NCBI RefSeq assembly: GCF_020829645.1 | Contig: NZ_JAIVFS010000008.1 | Coordinates: 94,188 to 158,187, forward strand | From: Nostoc mirabile CHAB5784 | GTDB taxonomy: Bacteria; Cyanobacteriota; Cyanobacteriia; Cyanobacteriales; Nostocaceae | Direction: 5' to 3' | Length of the DNA: 64,000 nt | Part shown: positions 54,287-62,398 of the stretch, piece by piece | Numbering within the stretch: the first letter of the stretch is position 1 | Layout: each line of letters opens with the position of its first letter | Notes under the pieces: model-generated | Told to the model about the DNA's origin: nothing | Databases searched by the model: none | What the model saw: only the letters and a program-made list of their open reading frames with translations | Translations under genes and position numbers: made by a program

Positions 54287-55255
54287 ATGAGCCAGAGTTC
54301 TCAAAACAGCCCTTTGCCACGCAAAACCGTTCAATCATATTTCCATTGGTTATACGCTTTCTGGAAATTTTCTCGCCCTCACACGATTATTGGTACAAGT
54401 CTGAGTGTGTTGGGTTTGTATTTTATTGCCATTGCAATTAGTAATCATACTGATTCCTTATTCCCTACTCCCCATTCCCTACTCCCTGTCTTAGGTGCAT
54501 GGATTGCTTGTCTGTGTGGCAATGTCTACATTGTGGGGCTGAATCAATTAGAAGATGTTGATATTGACAAGATTAATAAGCCTCATTTACCGTTGGCATC
54601 AGGTGAGTTTTCCCAACAGACGGGGCAATTAATTGTTGCTTTTACTGGGATTTTGGCGCTAGTTGTGGCGTGGCTAACTGGGCCATTTTTATTGGGCATG
54701 GTAGCGATTAGTTTGGCCATTGGTACTGCTTATTCTTTACCGCCAATTCGCTTGAAACAGTTCCCATTTTGGGCAGCGCTATGCATTTTTTCGGTGCGCG
54801 GCACGATTGTTAATCTAGGGTTGTATTTGCACTATAGTTGGGTACTGAAACAAAGCCAAGTAATTCCGCCTGTGGTGTGGGTACTGACGTTATTTATCTT
54901 GGTGTTTACCTTTGCGATCGCTATATTTAAAGATATACCAGATATAGAAGGCGATCGCCTCTATAATATCTCTACTTTCACTATCAAACTCGGTTCGCAA
55001 GCTGTGTTTAATCTAGCTCTTTGGGTGATAACTGTCTGCTATTTGGGGATAATTCTAGTTGGTGTGCTACATGTGGCTTCAGTTAACCCCATATTTCTGG
55101 TAATTACTCATTTAGCGTTGCTAGTTTGGATGTGGTTGCGGAGTTTAGCAGTAGACTTACAAGATAAAAGTGCGATCGCTCAATTCTACCAATTTATCTG
55201 GAAACTATTTTTTATCGAATATCTGATTTTCCCTATCGCCTGCCTTTTGGCTTAG
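54287..55255 (+). CDS. Homogentisate phytyltransferase (UbiA family)
   Basis: A protein of 322 residues with eight to nine membrane helices and both prenyl-diphosphate-binding Asp motifs: NQLEDVDIDKINKPHLPLAS (about 85-105) and IAIFKDIPDIEGDRLYNIST (about 212-231). The RPHTIIGTSLSVLGLYF start and KDIPDIEGD are typical of the homogentisate prenyltransferases that make tocopherol (Slr1736/HPT1) or plastoquinone precursors. An extra turn, DSLFPTPHSLLPV (about residues 57-69), comes from TTCCCTACTCCCCATTCCC repeat DNA. A TPR gene starts 3 bp after its stop, so the two probably share an mRNA ended by the terminator at 55.8 kb. Confidence 0.9.
   Translation: MSQSSQNSPLPRKTVQSYFHWLYAFWKFSRPHTIIGTSLSVLGLYFIAIAISNHTDSLFPTPHSLLPVLGAWIACLCGNVYIVGLNQLEDVDIDKINKPHLPLASGEFSQQTGQLIVAFTGILALVVAWLTGPFLLGMVAISLAIGTAYSLPPIRLKQFPFWAALCIFSVRGTIVNLGLYLHYSWVLKQSQVIPPVVWVLTLFILVFTFAIAIFKDIPDIEGDRLYNISTFTIKLGSQAVFNLALWVITVCYLGIILVGVLHVASVNPIFLVITHLALLVWMWLRSLAVDLQDKSAIAQFYQFIWKLFFIEYLIFPIACLLA
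54449..54489 (+). repeat. STRR-derived insert in the phytyltransferase gene
   Basis: Two 14-bp units (two heptamers each) of ATTCCCTACTCCCC. The complement GGGGAGTAGGGAAT is an intergenic STRR type, as at 33.68 kb. It is translated within the loop between helix 1 and helix 2. Confidence 0.75.
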
Positions 55256-55258
55256 ACA

Positions 55259-55732
55259 ATGCTAGAAACCTTCCCTACTAGTTCTATTATTGCTGCTGTT
55301 GTAGTTGTTCTTAGTCTATCAATTCTGGGCTATTTCGCTTGGAAAACTTTGATTACCTCAGACTTGTTTCAAAAAGGAATCAATCTTTCTCAAGCAAAAG
55401 ATTACCAAGGTGCAGAAGCAGCGTTTCGTAAAGTGATTTCCCTCAACTCTACTAATGATGTGGTGCGCTTGTTTTTGGGAGATGTTTTAAACCAACAAGG
55501 CCAAGTAGAAGAAGCAACAGAATTATTCCGGGAAGTGATTCGCCGCAGTCCCAAAAATCCTGATGCTTACTTGCGTCTGGCAAATATTCTCATGCAGCAA
55601 GAGCGAGAAGAGGAAGCCAAAACTAACCTGCTACAAGCTAAAGATTTATTGCAAAAACAACGCCAACCTGAAAAAGCTAAAAAAATAACTCAACTGTTAG
55701 ATAAAATGAATAATAAGTTAAGTCAATCTTAA
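55259..55732 (+). CDS. Membrane-anchored TPR protein
   Basis: A protein of 157 residues: an N-terminal membrane helix (SIIAAVVVVLSLSILGYFAW) and about two and a half tetratricopeptide repeats (FQKGINLSQAKDYQGAEAAF, RLFLGDVLNQQGQVEEA, AYLRLANILMQQEREEEA), ending in a basic helix. It is likely a scaffold at the membrane. The 3-bp gap after the phytyltransferase gene suggests co-expression, but a functional link to tocopherol synthesis is only inferred. Confidence 0.85.
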   Translation: MLETFPTSSIIAAVVVVLSLSILGYFAWKTLITSDLFQKGINLSQAKDYQGAEAAFRKVISLNSTNDVVRLFLGDVLNQQGQVEEATELFREVIRRSPKNPDAYLRLANILMQQEREEEAKTNLLQAKDLLQKQRQPEKAKKITQLLDKMNNKLSQS

Positions 55733-55785
55733 GTTAAATCAGAATTGCGGAGATTAAATTTTCCTGTTCCGTCTCCTAATTTTTT

Positions 55786-55822
55786 ACCATTCCCCTCATA
55801 ATGGGGAGAATGGTTTTTGTTT
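55786..55822 (+). terminator. Terminator of the phytyltransferase-TPR operon
   Basis: ACCATTCCCC, loop TCATAAT, GGGGAGAATGGT, T-run. A 76-codon ORF that would start at 55801, inside this hairpin, is therefore not called. Confidence 0.8.
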
Positions 55823-56036
55823 TACAATTTACCAACTTACTAGTTTATGCCGCAACTGTATCCGCAATTTTCGCAATTTTGACCGAAGACAAAAAGGATA
55901 CAGAGCAAGTAAATTCATCTATGGAAAATATAAAAACAATTGTGCCGCGATGCTTCAGCTTTAACCCCAAAAAGTCCAAGTTTTCAGAGCAACTAAATTT
56001 ATTTATGGGGATTGTAATGCAAGAATTTTGAATACT

Positions 56037-56150
56037 TCGACGCCGCCCTTACTTCGACGCCGCCCTTCGGCTACGCTCAGGACAAGCTCAGTACAAGTCG
56101 GCTACGCGGTAATCGAGCGAAGTCGAGATTCAGGACAAGCTCAGTACAAG
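56037..56150. repeat. Composite GC-rich repeat
   Basis: TTCGACGCCGCCCTT occurs twice in tandem, and CAGGACAAGCTCAGTACAAG occurs twice (56078 and 56131). These are common dispersed intergenic blocks with no reading frame of interest. Confidence 0.75.
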
Positions 56151-56257
56151 TTTTGAATTTTGAATTCCCCGAAGGGGTTGACCTTTCCTTCATAGTCCTT
56201 AAAATTGCAATTTGATGCGCTATAAGCTCCATAGCCACAATGAATTGATTTACCGAC

Positions 56258-56383
56258 ATCCCGCCCAGAACTGAAGTTCAGCGGCTCATAGCGAAAGTCC
56301 ACTAAGCGTGGACTGAATTAATCATTTAGTCCACGCTTAGTGGACTTCAGCTATGAGACTCGGAATTCATTCCGAGGCGGGAT
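56258..56383. mobile_element. 126-bp palindromic MITE-like element
   Basis: Ends ATCCCGCC and GGCGGGAT. The inner arms GTCCACTAAGCGTGGACT and AGTCCACGCTTAGTGGAC are complementary, and each is itself a small palindrome. CTCATAGC and GCTATGAG extend the stem. The whole transcript could fold into one long hairpin. No coding capacity. Confidence 0.75.
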
Positions 56384-56540
56384 AAAAAATTAGTGCGAGG
56401 TTTATTAAGAAAGATATGGCTGCGGCAAGACTTGTGTGGTATAGTGTAGCACCGCAAACAGGGAGGGTCTGGGGTGTTTTTATGATGGCAATTACTCGCA
56501 CTCAATATTACATGTAAACCAAGCAGGTAAAGTAATAAAA

Positions 56541-57767
56541 ATGCTGAAAAACAAAAATCTACTGGTAGCAGCTATTATCTGCTTGTGTTTGAGTAATGGG
56601 GATAGTGCCTTTGGTAAAAATGTTGGCGTTGTTTTATCAAAAATTCATGATGCACAGTCCGCAGTTGCTAAGAACAAAAACGCAGTCGCTAACTTTGAGC
56701 AAGGAACCAATCTTTACAAACAAGGAGATTTCAAAGGCGCAGAGGCGGCTTTTCGGAAAGCAATTGAACTAGAACCGAACTTTGCACAAGCTTATATTGC
56801 TTTAGCAAATACTCTCGACGATCAAGGTAAACCACAAGAAGCGATCGCATATTACAAAAAAGCCATTAACCTCGATCCGAAAAACTCTGGAGCATACTTT
56901 AATTTGGGTTTGACTTTAGCAAGACTCAATCAGTTAGAAGCTGCGATCGCACAATATAAAAAAGCTATCAGCCTTGAAACCAACTATGCAGACGCTCACT
57001 ATAACTTAGGAAATGCTCTCTACGCTCAAGGCAAGCTAACAGAAGCAATCACCGCATATACAGCAGCTATTCGCCTCAAACCCAATTATGCCCCAACTTA
57101 CACCCGTCTGGGAAATGTTTTTTACGATCAAGGTGAGCTAGCAGAAGCAGTTACTCAGTACAAAAAATCCATTAGCTTTGATCCCAACTATGCAGACGCT
57201 CACTATTACTTAGGGAACGCCTTGTATGCTCAAGGAAAGCCAGCCGAAGCAATCGCCGAATATACAGCAGCTATTCGCCTCGCTCCAAAAAATCCCGCAG
57301 GTTATAATGCCTTGGGAAATACTCTGTACGCTCAAGGCAAACTAGAAGAAGCGATCGCACATTACCAAAAAGCCATCAGCTTCGCTCCTAACTATGCAGA
57401 CGCTCACTATAATTTAGCAAGCGCTTTTTACGCTCAAGGCAAGCTAGCAGAAGCAATCGCCGACTATACCGAAGCGATTCGCCTCGATCCCAAACATGCA
57501 CAAGCTTACACGGGTTTGGGAAATGCGATGGACGATCAAGGTAAACCACAAGAAGCGATCGCACATTACAAAAAAGCCATTAGCCTTGTACCCAACGATG
57601 CATTCACTTACTATAATTTGGGGATTACTTTGGGAAGAGAACAACAGCTAGAAGAAGCGATCGTTAATCTCAAAAAAGCCAGAGAGTTATTCCAAGCTGA
57701 GGAAAACAAGGAGATGGTTGAGCAAGTTAATCAGCTAATCCAAAAAATTAATACCCGAACGAATTGA
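56541..57767 (+). CDS. Exported TPR protein
   Basis: A protein of 408 residues with a signal peptide (LLVAAIICLCLSNGDSAFG) and ten consecutive 34-residue TPRs from about residue 47 to 395 (ANFEQGTNLYKQGDFKGAEA, then ALYAQGKLTEAITAYTAAIR and similar). The repeats are very alike at the DNA level, with YAQGK(L/P)xEAIA(x)Y recurring, so recent internal duplication is likely and unit number may vary. It is predicted to be periplasmic and to mediate protein-protein contacts. Preceded by about 160 bp of leader after a MITE-like element; followed by STRR and a 21-bp array. Confidence 0.9.
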   Translation: MLKNKNLLVAAIICLCLSNGDSAFGKNVGVVLSKIHDAQSAVAKNKNAVANFEQGTNLYKQGDFKGAEAAFRKAIELEPNFAQAYIALANTLDDQGKPQEAIAYYKKAINLDPKNSGAYFNLGLTLARLNQLEAAIAQYKKAISLETNYADAHYNLGNALYAQGKLTEAITAYTAAIRLKPNYAPTYTRLGNVFYDQGELAEAVTQYKKSISFDPNYADAHYYLGNALYAQGKPAEAIAEYTAAIRLAPKNPAGYNALGNTLYAQGKLEEAIAHYQKAISFAPNYADAHYNLASAFYAQGKLAEAIADYTEAIRLDPKHAQAYTGLGNAMDDQGKPQEAIAHYKKAISLVPNDAFTYYNLGITLGREQQLEEAIVNLKKARELFQAEENKEMVEQVNQLIQKINTRTN

Positions 57768-57772
57768 ATAAA

Positions 57773-57815
57773 GGGAATTGGGAATTGGGCATTGGGCATG
57801 GGGCATGGGGCATGG
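57773..57815. repeat. GGGCATT/GGGCATG STRR
   Basis: About six 7-bp units (GGGAATT, GGGCATT, GGGCATG) directly after the TPR gene and before the 21-bp array. Confidence 0.8.
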
Positions 57816-57841
57816 CAGCAGAGGAGTGGAGTTCTGATCTG

Positions 57842-58072
57842 CGTCCGCGAGTATCAAAGACTCGTCCGCGAGTATCAAAGACTCGTCCGCGAGTATCAAA
57901 GACTCGTCCGCGAGTATCAAAGACTCGTCCGCGAGTATCAAAGACTCGTCCGCGAGTATCAAAGACTCGTCCGCGAGTATCAAAGACTGATTAACGGAGT
58001 TCTAAGCCTCATTAATGAGTATCAAAGACTGATTAACGGAGTTCTGAACCTCATTAATGAGTATCAAAGAGT
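57842..58072. repeat. 21-bp tandem array, 11 units
   Basis: Seven identical units with CGTCCGCGAGTATCAAAGAC, then four diverged units alternating GATTAACGGAGTTCTAAGCC and CATTAATGAGTATCAAAGAC types. The GAGTATCAAAG core equals the complement of the 13.1-kb array core. The plus strand reads EYQRLVR or RPRVSKT. No gene is called. Confidence 0.93.
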
Positions 58073-58160
58073 CATAAAACTATGTTGACACCAAGTTGTA
58101 TTCTAAAACATATCTCCTCTGCCCCTCTACCTCTTCCCCATGCCCAATGACAATTGACAA

Positions 58161-59804
58161 ATGACCATGACTCAACAAAAGGGTAAAGTCTACCTCGTAG
58201 GTGCTGGGCCTGGAGATGTGGCATACCTGACGGTAAAAGCTTACAATCTCTTAGCTGCTGCTCAGGTTTTAGTCTACGATGCCCTGGTAGATGCTCAATT
58301 ATTGCAGTGCGTACCACCTGATTGCTTGAAGTTGGATGTCGGCAAACGCGGTGGTAAACCCAGTACAAGCCAAGCTGAGATTAACAAGTTACTGGTAAAG
58401 CATTGCCAGCAAGGGAAACAAGTTGTACGGCTAAAATCAGGCGATCCGTTGATTTTTGGGCGTTGTACTTCCGAAATTGAAGCGCTCAAAGCATCTGGTT
58501 GTGATTTTGAACTAGTACCAGGAATTTCCTCAGCCCTTGCAGCACCTTTGTTAGCAGGAATTCCCCTCACAGATCCGGTGTTGAGTCGCACTTTTGCAGT
58601 GCTTACAGCTCATGAACCAGAAGTTTTAGACTGGGAGGCACTCTCACGGCTAGAGACACTGGTAATTTTGATGGGAGGGCAACATCTGCCAGAAATTGTA
58701 CATCAACTGGTGCGACACGGGCGATCGCACTTAACACCCATTGCGATCATTCGTTGGGCAGGAACTCCTCGTCAACAAATTTGGACAGCGCAACTGGGCA
58801 ATATTGTAGAACAAACCACCGAATTATCCCTTTCTCCAGCAGTAATTGTTATTGGGGAAGTTGTTGGGCTACGGAAGTACTTACAACCTGAGAATATATA
58901 TTTAGACCAAATTATCAAGCAGGAGTCTGGAGAAAAGCATTCTCAGGTTCCGGCTGTGAACGAGAGTATTTTTATACCCCAACCTATGTTAAGTAACTTC
59001 CCCTTATCTCCTCTTCCTCTCAGTGGCAAAACAATCTTGGTGACACGTTCAGTTGGACAATCGAGCCAATTTAGCGATCGCCTCATCGCATTAGGTGCAA
59101 CAGTCATCGAAATGCCTACCTTAGAAATCGGCCCGCCCTCCAGTTGGGAAGCTTTGGATAATGCGATCGCTCATTTATCTGACTTCGACTGGTTAATTCT
59201 CACTTCTACCAATGCCATAGACTACTTTTTTGAAAGGCTAAACGCCCAAGGTAAAGATAGCCGTGCCTTAGCAGGCGTCAAAATTGCCGTCGTTGGTGAG
59301 AAAACAGCACATTGTCTCAAACAACACTCTCTCCAGCCAGATTTTATTCCCCCCAACTTTGTTGCCGATTCTTTAGTAGAAAATTTTCCAGAGGTTCTGG
59401 ATGGTAAAAAGGTTTTATTTCCTAGAGTTGAAAGCGGCGGCAGAGAAATTTTGGTTAAGGAATTAACTCTCAAGGGAGCGAAGGTGATAGAAGTTGCCGC
59501 ATATCAATCTTGTTGTCCTAGTGGTATTCCACCAGAGGCACAGTTAGCTCTCCAAAACCACAAAATAGATGTGATTACTTTTGCCAGTTCTAAAACTGTG
59601 CAATTTTTCTGTCAACTTACTGACAAGATATTTTCCAACAACTCTGATCCTAGTCAATTGTTAGAGGGCGTTTGTATTGCCTCTATCGGGCCGCAAACCT
59701 CCAAAACCTGTCATTTTTTATTTAGGCGTGTGGATGTAGAAGCCCAAGAATATACTTTAGATGGTTTAACCCAAGCATTGATAACATGGGCGACAAATTC
59801 TTAG
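58161..59804 (+). CDS. CobA-HemD fusion: SUMT plus uroporphyrinogen-III synthase
   Basis: A protein of 547 residues in two enzymes. Residues 1-245 are a SUMT ([74 protein letters not shown]). A linker of about 40 residues follows. Residues 290-540 are HemD-like (GKTILVTRSVGQSSQFSDRL, IEMPTLEIGPP, WLILTSTNAIDYFF, VVGEKTAHCL, ITFASSKTVQFF). HemD cyclises hydroxymethylbilane to uroporphyrinogen III, which the SUMT half methylates. Second SUMT of the window. The start is ATG 58161 or 58167; both fall at the edge of a TGACAAATGACC repeat, without a ribosome-binding site. Confidence 0.92.
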   Translation: MTMTQQKGKVYLVGAGPGDVAYLTVKAYNLLAAAQVLVYDALVDAQLLQCVPPDCLKLDVGKRGGKPSTSQAEINKLLVKHCQQGKQVVRLKSGDPLIFGRCTSEIEALKASGCDFELVPGISSALAAPLLAGIPLTDPVLSRTFAVLTAHEPEVLDWEALSRLETLVILMGGQHLPEIVHQLVRHGRSHLTPIAIIRWAGTPRQQIWTAQLGNIVEQTTELSLSPAVIVIGEVVGLRKYLQPENIYLDQIIKQESGEKHSQVPAVNESIFIPQPMLSNFPLSPLPLSGKTILVTRSVGQSSQFSDRLIALGATVIEMPTLEIGPPSSWEALDNAIAHLSDFDWLILTSTNAIDYFFERLNAQGKDSRALAGVKIAVVGEKTAHCLKQHSLQPDFIPPNFVADSLVENFPEVLDGKKVLFPRVESGGREILVKELTLKGAKVIEVAAYQSCCPSGIPPEAQLALQNHKIDVITFASSKTVQFFCQLTDKIFSNNSDPSQLLEGVCIASIGPQTSKTCHFLFRRVDVEAQEYTLDGLTQALITWATNS

Positions 59805-59812
59805 ATGAGGGA

Positions 59813-59945
59813 GCAGAGGAAGCAGGGGGCAGGGGGCAGGGAGCAGGGGGCAGGGAGCAGGGAGCAGGGGGAGAGTAACTCTTGACTAATGACTAATGAC
59901 TAATGACTAATGACTAATGACTAATGACTACTGACTAATGACTAA
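59813..59945. repeat. G-rich STRR followed by TGACTAA heptamers
   Basis: GCAGGGGGCAGGGAGCAGGG-type units (59.81-59.87 kb), then eight to nine TGACTAA heptamers (59883-59944). The last one contains the ATG of coaE. Confidence 0.9.
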
Positions 59946-60534
59946 ACGTATAATCGGCTTAACCGGAGGTATTGCCACAGGCAAAACCACTGTCACTAAT
60001 TATTTGGCTAGCGCTTATAAGCTGCCGATTCTGGATGCAGATATTTATGCTAGAGAGGCAGTATCTTTAGGTTCGCCTATTCTTGATGCGATCGCTCAAC
60101 GTTACGGCGAACAAATTTTACTACCAGATGGCAGCCTCAACCGCCAAAAGCTAGGGGAAATTATCTTTAATCGTCAAGATGAACGCAACTGGATAGACAA
60201 TTTGATTCATCCTGATGTGCGCGATCGCTTCAAGAAAGCGATCGCCCTATCTTCCTCACAAACACTCGTGTTAGTAGTGCCTCTATTATTTGAAGCTGGG
60301 ATGACTGATTTAGTTACAGAAATCTGGGTAGTGCGTTGTTCTCAAGAACAACAGCTACAAAGATTGATACAACGAAACCATTTCAATAGAGAACAGGCAC
60401 GAGCCAGGATCAACAGCCAATTATCTATCGAAGAAAAAGTGACTCATGCAGATGTCGTTTTAGATAACTCCTCCACCCTAGAAGTATTACTAGAGCAGGT
60501 AGATGTAGCCCTAAAAACCATTAGTAAGGACTAG
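59938..60534 (+). CDS. coaE: Dephospho-CoA kinase
   Basis: A protein of 198 residues, normal for CoaE. It has Walker A GLTGGIATGKTTVTNYL, DADIYAREAV with the substrate Asp, NLIHPDVRDRF and VPLLFEAGMTDLVTEIWVV, then RLIQRNHFNREQARARINSQ in the lid. It phosphorylates dephospho-CoA in the last step of CoA synthesis. The initiation codon is the ATG of the final TGACTAATGACTAA unit of the upstream repeat, and no Shine-Dalgarno sequence exists. It follows the CobA-HemD gene by 133 bp of repeats. Confidence 0.95.
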   Translation: MTKRIIGLTGGIATGKTTVTNYLASAYKLPILDADIYAREAVSLGSPILDAIAQRYGEQILLPDGSLNRQKLGEIIFNRQDERNWIDNLIHPDVRDRFKKAIALSSSQTLVLVVPLLFEAGMTDLVTEIWVVRCSQEQQLQRLIQRNHFNREQARARINSQLSIEEKVTHADVVLDNSSTLEVLLEQVDVALKTISKD

Positions 60535-61026
60535 ATGCTATTTATCTTAAAAAAGATACATAGATGACATTCTCAAGACATAAAAGCTTTATAAATTTTA
60601 GGATTATCTAGTTAAGTAAAAGAATGTCATATCTGACCTATTCTTGTCCAATAATTCGGTGGTTTTACAGTTGAAGCTGCAATTGATGGTACTGTAAATT
60701 TAAATAGTTGTTGGGCAAAAGATATCATGGAGTAAAATCAAACATTAATTCAAACATTAATTCAAACATTAATAATTAAAAATTAAGATTTAAGAAAAAA
60801 TAATTGAAAATCATTGATCTTATTTTAAAATTATTATTAATTATCTTCTCAACGAACTGCTTAATTAGACATTGGGTGATAAATTGCCTTTACTAGCTGT
60901 CAATGTGGTTGATTACTAACTAGATTGTCCACCTGTTCAATTCTGGATTGGTGATTGAAAGGAATTGAGATTCACTTAGAGTCCAGAATTCTTCGTTATA
61001 GATTTCTTCTTGGGGAGAACTCACTT
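60535..61026. other. Gene-free 490-bp AT-rich region with a 12-bp triplication
   Basis: TCAAACATTAAT is repeated three times at 60738-60773. No gene or RNA recognised. It probably holds the promoter of the next gene. Confidence 0.55.
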
Positions 61027-61353
61027 ATGTCTTTGATCAGAACAGGTATGAACTTAAGTTTTAGTTTTTTAAGTAAGTTACCCCTAGTTAGCTTTCCAGT
61101 AAACGAATTAAAACAAAAGCATAAAGTACACGATTATAGCCAACTAGTTTATGGAAGCGACTACGTATTTGAGCGCCTCAATGAAGGAACGATCGGGTAT
61201 ATGACTGGAATCGGGAAAGGCATTAAACCCTGCGATCGCATTATTTTACAAGAAGGTTGTGAATCTTATCAATATCAAGTTGAGGAAGTTGATTATTACT
61301 CAGATCCGTCCGATATGTGGATAGCTTTACTCAAGCAAGTGCCGATTGACTAA
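61027..61353 (+). CDS. Conserved hypothetical protein
   Basis: A protein of 108 residues from ATG 61027, with GGGGAG about 8 bases upstream. A hydrophobic stretch (LSFSFLSKLPLVSFPV) leads into a beta-rich acidic part: YSQLVYGSDYVFERLNEGTI, GYMTGIGKGIKPCDRIILQ, YQYQVEEVDYYSDPSDMWIA. The pattern of short strands and KPCDRIIL resembles small cyanobacterial proteins of unknown function. Translation could also begin at a TTG 24 codons upstream, but the ATG has the better signal. Confidence 0.7.
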   Translation: MSLIRTGMNLSFSFLSKLPLVSFPVNELKQKHKVHDYSQLVYGSDYVFERLNEGTIGYMTGIGKGIKPCDRIILQEGCESYQYQVEEVDYYSDPSDMWIALLKQVPID

Positions 61354-61508
61354 ATATTAAAGTCAACATAATTCATAATTCATAATTTATAATTCATAAT
61401 TTAAATTTTGTTCAACCCCAATCGGTTTAATATTCCTTAAAATAAATCAACAGAAAAAGTACTACGCCCCAGGCAATAACTTTTACCCAATAAAGTGGGC
61501 CACTTCTC

Positions 61509-61874
61509 TTAATTAGATAAAGTCGAATTAAGCTGTCGAAGAAACTCAATATTCAAATCTAGCTTTTCTCCTAACCACAAAGAATGAACCGCGTGGTCAG
61601 CCACAGCATCGCCTGTCTCAGGGTGGACGAGAATATCTAATCCGTGACGATTAAGCATTAACCAGGGAACGACTTTATCAAACTGATTCGGTAAGAAAGC
61701 AACTTGATACATTCCTTTTGGATGCGGCCCGATGGGCTTGTCAAACCAGCGTCCGAGTTGCACATCAAACCTAGCGCCCAATCCTTCACGTACACGCGCA
61801 GCTACGTCCCTACTGGCAGGATCGAAGTAAACATGAGCGTGAAAACCAGTGATCTCGATAGTATCTTCTTTCAT
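61509..61874 (-). CDS. DOPA 4,5-dioxygenase family protein
   Basis: A protein of 121 residues. It has EITGFHAHVYFDP with the family His pair, GRWFDKPIGPHPKGMYQVAF, then WLMLNRHGLDILVHPETGDA, and HAVHSLWLGEKL. This matches the small DODA-type extradiol dioxygenase family of bacteria and fungi (related to betalain and muscaflavin biosynthesis enzymes). The natural substrate in cyanobacteria is usually unknown, so ring-cleaving oxygenase is only a family inference. ATG 61874 is preferred over an upstream start. It is a single gene. Confidence 0.88.
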   Translation of the reverse strand: MKEDTIEITGFHAHVYFDPASRDVAARVREGLGARFDVQLGRWFDKPIGPHPKGMYQVAFLPNQFDKVVPWLMLNRHGLDILVHPETGDAVADHAVHSLWLGEKLDLNIEFLRQLNSTLSN

Positions 61875-61942
61875 AGATCCACTTTTCGCTCTCAACTCTA
61901 ATTTTAGGTAGGGGACTTTTTCTTTTTCACTGAAAAAGCGTT

Positions 61943-61969
61943 GGGCTTTGCCCCGCCGTAGGCATCGCT
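61943..61969 (-). repeat. Dispersed GATGCCTACGGCGGGGC repeat, intergenic copy
   Basis: The minus strand reads GCGATGCCTACGGCGGGGCA, same family as the copies in the STAND and sirB genes. Confidence 0.6.
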
Positions 61970-62020
61970 CAATTTTAGCCCAATACCGTGCAGTTAAGGA
62001 TCGGTTGTGAAGATTGACTC

Positions 62021-62306
62021 TAGGACTTACGCACTGAAAACCTGAAACCTCGATCCCCCTTAACCCTGTTTTGTCACTTTGGGAGAATGCAATAGCCCAA
62101 AGGGTTACGGGGCTTTAGTTTCGAGTTTTGGTCTATAAATTTTAGTTGATATTAGAAAATAAAGCATCAAATCTTGATGAAATCAAAGTCCCAGAGTTTG
62201 ACTTCGATTATTGTTTTCCGAGAGTGACAAAACAGGGTTAAAAAGGGGGGGATCTGAAAAGCCCCCTTTTTAAGGGGGTTGGGGGATCTCTTCTGTGTAA
62301 GTCCTA
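62021..62306. mobile_element. Nested MITE-like element with 5-bp target duplication
   Basis: Outer ends TAGGACTTACGCA (62021) and TGTGTAAGTCCTA (62306). GACTC lies directly outside both ends as a 5-bp duplication. Inside is a second inverted pair AACCCTGTTTTGTCACT (62062-62078) and AGTGACAAAACAGGGTT (62223-62239), itself bordered by GATCCCCCTTAA and TTAAGGGGGTTGGGGGATC. No coding capacity. Confidence 0.8.
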
Positions 62307-62398
62307 GACTCTATAGAAGTCATCAGTCAGGTAAATAGGTAGGCGAGAATAAACCAAATTCAGAATTTGGTTCGCTAAGATTTATGTAATGTTAGTAG

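Noticed and set aside
55801..56031. 76-codon ORF with a hydrophobic start
   Set aside because: Its start codon lies within the terminator hairpin of the preceding operon and no ribosome-binding site is possible.
49299..58072. CRISPR arrays
   Set aside because: The repeats are directly adjacent 21-bp units with no unique spacers, and no cas genes occur in the window.
57764..58088. Open frames over the 57.8-kb array
   Set aside because: Three different frames and strands are open at once, as expected of a 21-bp repeat; no coding evidence.
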